Below are positions 1 to 4,019 of a stretch of DNA of 8,061 nucleotides, one piece after another. The stretch lies in the NCBI GenBank assembly GCA_964534905.1, contig CAZHPZ010000047.1, forward strand, positions 1-8,061. The letters run 5' to 3'. The number at the start of each line of letters is the position of its first letter. The first letter of the stretch is position 1. Origin of the DNA: RGIG4608 sp964534905 (GTDB lineage Bacteria > Bacillota > Clostridia > Oscillospirales > CAG-272). The notes under the pieces were generated by a model, which was not told where the DNA came from, did not search any database, and saw nothing but the letters and a program-made list of their open reading frames with translations. A program made the position numbers and the translations under genes.

Positions 1-2
1 AT

Positions 3-308
3 AGAAATGCAATGCTTCGCGGTCTTGTAACATACCTTCTTGAAAACGGCTCTGTTGAAACAACTCTCACAAGAGCTAAAGAAGTTCGTTCTGTTGCAGA
101 AAAGATGATCACACTTGGTAAGAAAAACACTCTTGCAAGCCGTCGTGCTGCTCTTTCCTACATTACAAAGGAAGATGTTGTTACCAAAGTGTTCAATGAG
201 ATTGCTCCTAAATATGAAGGTCGTAACGGTGGTTACACTCAGATTTATAAGCTTGGTCCCCGCCGCGGAGACGGAGCTGAAATGGCAATCATCAAGTTGG
301 TTGACTGA
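3..308 (+). CDS. rplQ: 50S ribosomal protein L17, 3' part (5' end outside window)
   Basis: This is the large-subunit protein bL17, which lines the region near the peptide exit tunnel. The visible 101 residues begin R-N-A-M-L-R-G-L-V-T and contain the family's early block (LVTYLLENGSVETT), the TRAKEVR block and the C-terminal GGYTQIYKLGPRRGD / MAIIKLVD block. The frame is open to the left edge and the first complete codon is AGA at 3. The ATG at 12 is internal, because L17 normally carries about 13 more residues (a basic G-Y-R-K-L-G segment) before this point. L17 usually closes the rpsM-rpsK-rpsD-rpoA-rplQ operon, which fits the terminator directly after it. Nothing appears damaged. The identification is firm; only the 5' end is missing. 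Confidence 0.97.
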   Translation, partial: RNAMLRGLVTYLLENGSVETTLTRAKEVRSVAEKMITLGKKNTLASRRAALSYITKEDVVTKVFNEIAPKYEGRNGGYTQIYKLGPRRGDGAEMAIIKLVD

Positions 309-353
309 TTTGATACCCAATAAGGCAATCAGCGCATAAATTTTATAATAATG

Positions 354-392
354 GCGACCGAGGTCATATGACCTCGGTCGCTTTCTCTTTTT
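354..392. terminator. Perfect 28-bp palindrome with T-rich tail, end of rplQ operon
   Basis: Positions 354-381 are a perfect palindrome (14-bp arm GCGACCGAGGTCAT), followed on the + strand by TTTCTCTTTTT. It lies 45 bp after the rplQ stop and fits a rho-independent terminator. The stop codon of the converging desulfurase gene (364-366 on the - strand) sits inside the left arm, so the same stem would also form at the 3' end of that transcript. On the - strand the stem is followed only by a mixed A/T stretch, so termination in that direction looks weaker. Confidence 0.85.
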
Positions 393-1536
393 GTATTTCT
401 AATATAGCGGAGAGCAGGCGCTTTACGTCGCGCTCCGTATTGAATATGCCGAAGGAAGCTCTGAGCGCTCCCTGCTTCTCGGTTCCGAGGGCTTTGTGAG
501 CAAGTGCGGCGCAGTGAAAACCCGCTCGTACACAAATTCCCTGCATATCAAGCTTCTCACTTACTTTTTCGGGAGATAATCCGTTTATATTAAACAGCAG
601 AGTGCTGCCCTTGTGCTCCGGAGCGTATACTGTGATGCCGTCTGAATTTAATAATCCATCTCTTAAAATGCTAAATAAATGCTTTTCACTTTCCGAAACG
701 TAGGATAGTCCAATATTCTTAATTTCTTTTATGCCGGCACAAAGACCTGCAATGGCGGGGAGGGGAAGCGTACCGACCTCGTACCTTTCGGGTGAAAAAT
801 CGGGCATATCGGGAGAAAGAGAAAATATCCCGTTTCCGCCCTCAACTAATGTGTCAAGCAAAACCTCTGAATTGATTCCGATAAAGGCACTTCCTTGTAT
901 TCCGTATAATCCCTTGTGCCCCGGAGCCGACAAAAAATCAATATTCATATTTTGCATATTGATGTTGTAATGACCTATTGACTGAGCACAGTCAACTGCA
1001 AATATAATGTTAAACTTCTTGCACAATGCTCCGATTTTACTTATAGGGGGCGAGTATGAGCATATATTAGATTGATGCGTGCAGATCAATAGCCTTGTAT
1101 TGGGCTTGATTTTGGAACGAATTCCCGATATTATATCACGATCGCTTTGATTGGGATTTGAAAGTGCGGAAAATACATCGTAAGTTATTTTACCCTCTCG
1201 TTTTAAGCGTTCAAGGGGGCGGAGAACGCAGTTATGCTCGGCGTCGCTTATCAAAACATGATCTCCTGCCTTTAATATCCCCTTTATTATCAGATTTAAT
1301 CCGTAGGTGCAGCTTGGCACAAATGCAACGGATTCGGGGGAGGGGAGATTTAGCAATGTGCAGATCTCCTCACGGCATTCATATATTTTTTGCGCGGCGG
1401 CAAGAGATAGCGAGTGCGAACCTCTCCCGGCGTTTCCGCAATAATTATCGAGGCATAGCTTTACTTCGCGGGTGACCGATGCGGGCTTTGGAAAGCTCGT
1501 TGCGGCATTGTCGAGATAGCAGAGCGTGCGTTTCAT
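364..1536 (-). CDS. Class V aminotransferase / cysteine desulfurase family protein (EF2568-like)
   Basis: This 390-residue fold-type I PLP enzyme is predicted to take sulfur (or selenium) from cysteine (or selenocysteine) and pass it on as an enzyme-bound persulfide. Visible landmarks are: YLDNAATSFPKP at the N-terminus; AEHN with His101, which stacks on PLP; THQSN with Asn157; VDCAQS with Asp182; APGHKGLYG with the Schiff-base Lys208; RAGFHCA with the catalytic Cys342; and GALRASFGIFNT with substrate-binding Arg359. Length and motifs match the EF2568-type subgroup better than classical IscS or SufS. The start overlaps the stop of the upstream DUF3343 gene by 4 nt (ATGA), with GAGGG 9 nt before it, so the two are translationally coupled. 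The partner suggests a role in Se/S delivery rather than general Fe-S assembly; that is inference. The family call is firm, the substrate open. Confidence 0.92.
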   Translation of the reverse strand: MKRTLCYLDNAATSFPKPASVTREVKLCLDNYCGNAGRGSHSLSLAAAQKIYECREEICTLLNLPSPESVAFVPSCTYGLNLIIKGILKAGDHVLISDAEHNCVLRPLERLKREGKITYDVFSALSNPNQSDRDIISGIRSKIKPNTRLLICTHQSNICSYSPPISKIGALCKKFNIIFAVDCAQSIGHYNINMQNMNIDFLSAPGHKGLYGIQGSAFIGINSEVLLDTLVEGGNGIFSLSPDMPDFSPERYEVGTLPLPAIAGLCAGIKEIKNIGLSYVSESEKHLFSILRDGLLNSDGITVYAPEHKGSTLLFNINGLSPEKVSEKLDMQGICVRAGFHCAALAHKALGTEKQGALRASFGIFNTERDVKRLLSAILEIQKEKATEVI

Positions 1537-1772
1537 ATCGGTGTGCCCTCGGCGTTCTTGACTATTTGCGAAATTCTGATTCCGTTACGGCTCAAAATTT
1601 GCCTGACGGATTTCTCGTCGGTACAGTAAAACTGAATTCCGTACGCACAGCCTCTGCGTGTAAGGCGGGGATCAACGGAAACGATTTTGCAGTAATGACC
1701 GTATGATGAAAGCGCTTTTTGCGCCTTGATACAGGTGTTAAGTGACGGTATGGTTGCAATGCAGGTATTCAT
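1533..1772 (-). CDS. DUF3343 (putative Se/S carrier-like) small protein
   Basis: This 79-residue soluble protein has the compact beta-alpha-beta pattern of DUF3343 / 'putative Se/S carrier protein-like' proteins: an N-terminal strand, a helix with KAQKALSSYGH, a strand (CKIVSVDP), then the loop R-R-G-C-A-Y-G-I, which corresponds to the family's conserved S-G-C-G motif. Cys42 in that loop is the likely chalcogen-carrying residue; that role is inferred from the family. The start is ATG at 1772, with CGGAG 7 nt upstream. It is the first gene of a two-gene operon and overlaps the cysteine desulfurase by 4 nt. A desulfurase next to a single-Cys carrier suggests direct persulfide or selenide hand-off. 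No selD, selA or molybdenum hydroxylase gene is visible here to settle sulfur versus selenium. Confidence 0.82.
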   Translation of the reverse strand: MNTCIATIPSLNTCIKAQKALSSYGHYCKIVSVDPRLTRRGCAYGIQFYCTDEKSVRQILSRNGIRISQIVKNAEGTPI

Positions 1773-1797
1773 AATGTTTCTCCGAGTTTTTTATAAT

Positions 1798-1826
1798 ATT
1801 ATATGTTTTCTTTTGAATAATGCGAA
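1798..1826 (-). promoter_or_regulatory. Candidate sigma-A promoter for the DUF3343-desulfurase operon
   Basis: Read on the - strand: -35 TTCGCA (plus 1821-1826), a 17-bp spacer, then a perfect -10 TATAAT (plus 1798-1803), about 25 bp before the DUF3343 start. The -35 matches TTGACA at only 4 of 6 positions. It overlaps the forespore promoter of spoIIR on the other strand. Confidence 0.45.
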
Positions 1827-1844
1827 TAACTTTTGCGCATACTA
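1814..1844 (+). promoter_or_regulatory. Sigma-G/F type forespore promoter of spoIIR
   Basis: TGAATA (1814-1819), an 18-bp spacer and CATACTA (1838-1844) match the published sigma-G consensus form (YGHATR-N18-CATWHTA-like). Sigma-F and sigma-G recognise overlapping -35 elements. The start of transcription would be near 1851, just before the AAGGAG ribosome binding site at 1858-1863. The location directly upstream of spoIIR, a forespore gene, supports the call independently of the match. Confidence 0.72.
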
Positions 1845-1874
1845 AGATATCAAAATCAAGGAGATGCATAGAAA

Positions 1875-2486
1875 ATGAAAAAAATGTTGTTGCTTGTATG
1901 CGTGTTTACGCTTTGCGTATCGATTTGCGGAATTCTTCCTATACACGGAGAAGAAAAAATATATGATAGTGTGGTAAGATTGCACGTGATTGCCAATTCC
2001 GACAGCGATGAGGATCAAGCCTTGAAATTAAAGGTCAGAGACGCCGTGCTTGCTTATGTTTCTCCGAAAGTAATCGATTCGGAGAGCAGGGAAGAGGCAA
2101 TCGAGATACTGAAAAATGAGCTTGAATATATAAAATCGGTTGCCGAGGATACGCTTAAGAGTGAGGGATGTGAGAGGGCAGTAGACGTAACCTTGACTAT
2201 TGAGGATTATCCTACGAGAAATTATGAGTCTATGAGTTTTCCGTCCGGGCAGTATGTAAGCTTGCGAGTGCTGATAGGGGAAGCAGAGGGAAAGAATTGG
2301 TGGTGCGTGCTGTTTCCGCCGCTTTGCCTGAGTGCGGCATCGGAAAGGGCGGAAAACGAAGAAGCGTTTATAGCCGTCGGATTAACATCGGATCAGTATA
2401 AAATAATAACCGAGACCGATGATATGAAGTATTATTTAAGGTTTAAGATACTTGAAGCAATAAAGGGGCAAGAGAGCGACAAATAA
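1875..2486 (+). CDS. spoIIR: Stage II sporulation protein R (SpoIIR)
   Basis: SpoIIR is the forespore-made signal protein that crosses into the intermembrane space and triggers SpoIIGA to process pro-sigma-E in the mother cell. The 203-residue product has an N-terminal hydrophobic segment (about residues 3-21) that fits export. It then has the family signature RLHVIANSDSDEDQALKLKVRD (residues 35-56, with a small variation) and the second block NWWCVLFPPLC (141-151), both close to the known family pattern. The length matches typical SpoIIR. The start is ATG at 1875, with AAGGAG at 1858-1863 (11 nt spacing, slightly long). The gene is monocistronic: it is followed by more than 1.5 kb without a gene, and I see no strong terminator directly after it. 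It marks the organism as a likely endospore former. Confidence 0.95.
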   Translation: MKKMLLLVCVFTLCVSICGILPIHGEEKIYDSVVRLHVIANSDSDEDQALKLKVRDAVLAYVSPKVIDSESREEAIEILKNELEYIKSVAEDTLKSEGCERAVDVTLTIEDYPTRNYESMSFPSGQYVSLRVLIGEAEGKNWWCVLFPPLCLSAASERAENEEAFIAVGLTSDQYKIITETDDMKYYLRFKILEAIKGQESDK

Positions 2487-2570
2487 GAAATATGAGAGTG
2501 ATGATTGTGTAAGCTCTTGGGAATACAAGAACGGTTAGCACAGATCATAAAGTAACTAATTGATACTATG

Positions 2571-2594
2571 GTAGAGCGGGGCTTGCTCACGCCG
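2571..2594 (+). repeat. Repeat type G, copy 1
   Basis: Degenerate copy of the GTAGGGCGGGGGCTTGCTCCCGCCG-like motif: GTAGAGCGGGGCTTGCTC followed by ACGCCG. It is recognised by comparison with copies at 3021-3046 (+), 3155-3180 (-) and 3522-3546 (-). Confidence 0.55.
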
Positions 2595-2701
2595 ATTACA
2601 TTGGGAAATATGGACATTAAATGGTTGCTTGTTATTTTTGACGGAATGATCCTGCGTTACTTTGAGTTTGAGCGAATTTTATTGTCGCACACTCTCCTTT
2701 A

Positions 2702-2741
2702 GTCACCTGCGGTGACAGCTCCCTCTCGGAGGGAGCCTTGG
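2702..2741 (+). repeat. Repeat type S, copy 1: two tandem hairpins
   Basis: Two adjacent perfect stem-loops: GTCACC-TGC-GGTGAC (2702-2716) and GCTCCCTC-TCG-GAGGGAGC (2718-2736), followed by CTTGG. The same right-hand block recurs at 3108-3132, and a related form lies inverted at 3451-3489. There is no T-tract, so this is not an ordinary terminator. Confidence 0.75.
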
Positions 2742-2783
2742 CTTTGCGGCCCAGATCCCGAGTAGACCATTAGGGCTATCTCG

Positions 2784-2815
2784 CTATAAATTTGTTGTCT
2801 ACAACAAATTTATAG
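2784..2815. repeat. 32-bp AT-rich perfect inverted repeat
   Basis: Arms CTATAAATTTGTTGT (2784-2798) and its exact complement (2801-2815) are separated by only CT. It lies between the S and A repeats of the left half and has no counterpart in the right half, so it looks like a later insertion or an independent hairpin. Confidence 0.8.
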
Positions 2816-2858
2816 GCATGACTCGCTGAAGCGGTCGGGGCACTTTGTGTGCACTTAT

Positions 2859-2976
2859 CAATGCAACAAAAAGTTTTGCTCCGCTTTTTCAAAAGCGGAT
2901 GCCCGCGCGGCGTGAGCGCAAAACAGCGTTTCTTTTTGAGAACTTTTTCTTTGCGCCTATAGTGTCAAAGAAAAAG
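2859..2976 (+). repeat. Repeat type A/B, left copy (A)
   Basis: This block of about 118 bp is the imperfect inverted partner of 3242-3364. Weaker similarity extends outward (to about 2836 here and about 3387 there). It holds two internal stem-loops: CCGCTTTT-TC-AAAAGCGG (2881-2898) and CTTTTTCTTTG / CAAAGAAAAAG (2943-2953 and 2966-2976, 12-nt loop CGCCTATAGTGT). Both stems are kept in the other copy, the first through a paired base change. Confidence 0.85.
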
Positions 2977-3012
2977 TGGATAAGAGGTGAGTGTAAATAA
3001 AATCTCTGTAAT

Positions 3013-3046
3013 GAAACCCTGTATGGCGGGGGCTTGACTCCCGCCG
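3013..3046 (+). repeat. Repeat type G, copy 2
   Basis: GAAACCCTGTAT leads into GGCGGG-GGCTTGACT-CCCGCC, a 6-bp GC-rich stem at 3025-3045. Copy 3, on the opposite strand, shares the GAAACCC lead as well as the core. Confidence 0.65.
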
Positions 3047-3107
3047 CTTTGATGCAGAATAATATGGGTATTCAACGGTTGCTTGCTGTGTTCGCACTGA
3101 TAATTGC

Positions 3108-3132
3108 CTCCCTCCCGGATGGAGCCTTGGCT
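3108..3132 (+). repeat. Repeat type S, copy 2 (decayed)
   Basis: CTCCCTCCCGGATGGAG followed by CCTTGGCT. It is nearly identical to the second hairpin and tail of copy 1 (2719-2743), but the stem carries a mismatch and the first hairpin is not recognisable. Confidence 0.65.
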
Positions 3133-3154
3133 GTGCGCGTTGACTTTTGTAAAG

Positions 3155-3187
3155 CTGCGGGAGCAAGCCGCCCGCCCTACGGGTTTC
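3155..3187 (-). repeat. Repeat type G, copy 3 (inverted)
   Basis: On the - strand this reads GGAAACCCGTAGGGCGGG, then CGGCTTGCTCCCGCAG. It matches copy 2 in opposite orientation, including the AAACCC lead. Confidence 0.65.
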
Positions 3188-3241
3188 CGTGTGGCGGAGA
3201 GTCAGTGCGTTAATTTATAGTTTGTGTTAACCGTTTATTCG

Positions 3242-3364
3242 CTTTTCTCTTTGGCACTATAGGCGCAAATAGAAAAGCTTAGCAAAAGAGAAACGCCGTT
3301 TCGCGCTCATGCCGCGCGGGCAGTCGCTTTTGAAAAAGCGACACAAAACTTTTTTGTAGCATTG
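3242..3364 (-). repeat. Repeat type A/B, right copy (B), inverted relative to A
   Basis: Inverted copy of 2859-2976. The shared stretches include CACTATAGGCGCAAA and GCCGCGCGGGCA. The internal stems persist: CTTTTCTCTTTG / CAAATAGAAAAG (3242-3253 and 3266-3277, one mismatch) and TCGCTTTT-GA-AAAAGCGA (3324-3341). In the second stem both partners of the outermost pair differ from copy A (C-G there, T-A here), which preserves pairing. Confidence 0.85.
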
Positions 3365-3450
3365 GCAAGCGCGAACAACGCACATAGCTATTTGCCTTCT
3401 CCAGCGCGTGGGGTTCCCCGAAGCGAATGTATATGAGCTTTGGGGGTTCC

Positions 3451-3489
3451 GAGGGGGAGAAGGTGGCAGCCGTAGGCTGACGGATGAGG
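3451..3489 (-). repeat. Repeat type S, divergent copy 3 (inverted)
   Basis: On the - strand this reads CCTCATCCGTCAGCC-TAC-GGCTGCC, then ACCTTCTCCCCCTC. The hairpin CAGCC-TAC-GGCTG is followed by a CTCC-rich block, the same layout as copy 1 (hairpin, then CTCCCTC) with diverged sequence. It lies outside copy B, as copy 1 lies outside copy A. Confidence 0.5.
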
Positions 3490-3521
3490 TGTTACAAAGC
3501 AAAGAATTTTTCCATAGCAAT

Positions 3522-3546
3522 CGACGGGAGCAAAGCCCCCACCTAT
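3522..3546 (-). repeat. Repeat type G, copy 4 (inverted)
   Basis: The - strand reads ATAGGTGGGGGCTTTGCTCC, then CGTCG, a degenerate copy of the G motif. It closes the mirrored arrangement on the right. Confidence 0.5.
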
Positions 3547-3652
3547 GGGCATCGCGGTGGATTTTGATATTAGCTCACAGTCGTGCGGCTACAAAATAGC
3601 AATGAATACTCTGAAACAAAATTCGTGAAATTATGACAAATAACGAAAAACA

Positions 3653-3679
3653 GGACGCCTAATATATTATTAGGCGTCC
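3653..3679. repeat. Left 27-bp inverted repeat of promoter cassette
   Basis: Arms GGACGCCTAATA (3653-3664) and TATTAGGCGTCC (3668-3679) around the centre TAT. Each arm pair forms a 12-bp stem. The right repeat (3791-3817) is its reverse complement, with centre ATA, and differs only at two bases at the outer end. The asymmetric centres mark the two sites as oppositely oriented. Confidence 0.9.
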
Positions 3680-3691
3680 AAAATCGGACAA

Positions 3692-3720
3692 TTTTTACGG
3701 CATTTTATGCACATTGTCAA
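3692..3720 (-). promoter_or_regulatory. Leftward sigma-A-like promoter within the cassette
   Basis: On the - strand: -35 TTGACA (plus 3715-3720, perfect), a 17-bp spacer and -10 TAAAAA (plus 3692-3697). Exactly 12 nt separate the -10 from the left inverted repeat. It reads into the gene-free repeat region, where I see no gene for it to drive. Confidence 0.5.
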
Positions 3721-3749
3721 ACGAAATGTAAAAAATATTCAAAAAACTA

Positions 3750-3778
3750 TTGACTTTTCGTATAAAAAAGAATAAAAT
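3750..3778 (+). promoter_or_regulatory. Rightward sigma-A-like promoter facing the pilin-like gene
   Basis: -35 TTGACT (3750-3755), a 17-bp spacer and -10 TAAAAT (3773-3778), each one base off consensus. Transcription would start near 3785, just before the right inverted repeat, leaving a leader of about 235 nt before the pilin-like gene. Exactly 12 nt separate the -10 from the right repeat, as on the other side. Confidence 0.65.
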
Positions 3779-3790
3779 AGACACAGAATA

Positions 3791-3817
3791 GGACGCCTAA
3801 TAATATATTAGGCGGAC
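3791..3817. repeat. Right 27-bp inverted repeat of promoter cassette
   Basis: GGACGCCTAATA-ATA-TATTAGGCG (3791-3814) followed by GAC. It is the inverted partner of 3653-3679 with two mismatches, both in the last three bases. It would form a stem-loop at the very 5' end of the rightward transcript, or serve as an operator or recombination site. Confidence 0.9.
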
Positions 3818-4019
3818 TTTCTGGCGGTACGGAGCTTATTCGGAAATGTCGGAATGATAAAAAGAGCGGTGAAAGGCTTAATTTTTCAGAGCACTGTCTT
3901 TTAACTTATTTCGGCGGTTGTTTCTGCTCGAAAATGTTATTTGCGTAAGCATTTAAGAGCGAAAGGGCGGAGAATGAGCGAAATACTGCAAAAAACAAAT
4001 TAAAAAGGAGATTTTTCTT
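3818..4019 (+). other. Long untranslated leader of the pilin-like gene
   Basis: About 200 nt between the right inverted repeat and the start codon. It holds one possible stem-loop (GCTC at 3926-3929 with GAGC at 3957-3960, inner AAATG with CATTT) and ends with a strong ribosome binding site (AAGGAG at 4005-4010, 9 nt before the ATG at 4020). I do not recognise a known riboswitch class in it. Confidence 0.5.

Larger units (their letters stand above)
2487..3652. other. Gene-free 1.17-kb intergenic region built of degenerate repeats
   Basis: I find no believable gene here: reading frames are short, lack ribosome binding sites and have low-complexity, arginine- or phenylalanine-rich translations. 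The space is filled by three recurring repeat types, listed separately: a GTAGGGCGGGGGCTTG motif ('G', four copies), a tandem-hairpin CTCCCTC motif ('S', three copies) and a 120-bp block ('A/B', two inverted copies). The order G-S-A on the left is mirrored as A'-S'-G' on the right, with an extra G-S-G' in the middle. A separate 32-bp palindrome sits inside the left half. This resembles the non-coding hairpin repeats common between genes in gut Clostridia, but I could not check that by search. Confidence 0.75.

Noticed and set aside
2702..2746. Tandem hairpins read as the spoIIR terminator
   Set aside because: They lie more than 200 bp after the stop, have no T-tract, and belong to a repeat type found three times in the region.
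3257..3520. 87-codon open frame on the - strand across repeat B; copy A encodes a similar peptide (FFKSxCPRGxSAKxRF)
   Set aside because: The similarity follows from the DNA repeat. There is no ribosome binding site, the upstream part is unrelated, the composition is low-complexity, and the base changes favour stems over codons.
2571..3550. CRISPR array
   Set aside because: The repeats are of different types, degenerate, irregularly spaced and in both orientations.
3640..3830. Insertion-element target-site duplications flanking the 3653-3817 cassette
   Set aside because: The bases just outside the two repeats (AACA and TTTC) do not match, so recent transposition is not supported by the flanks.
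3854..3904. 16-codon upstream reading frame in the leader of the pilin-like gene
   Set aside because: No ribosome binding site and no attenuator-type hairpin pair after it. It is likely chance.
3818..4019. Possible riboswitch (for example c-di-GMP) in the long leader before a pilin-like gene
   Set aside because: I see none of the conserved cores of the c-di-GMP-I or -II classes, and no terminator-antiterminator pair before the gene.
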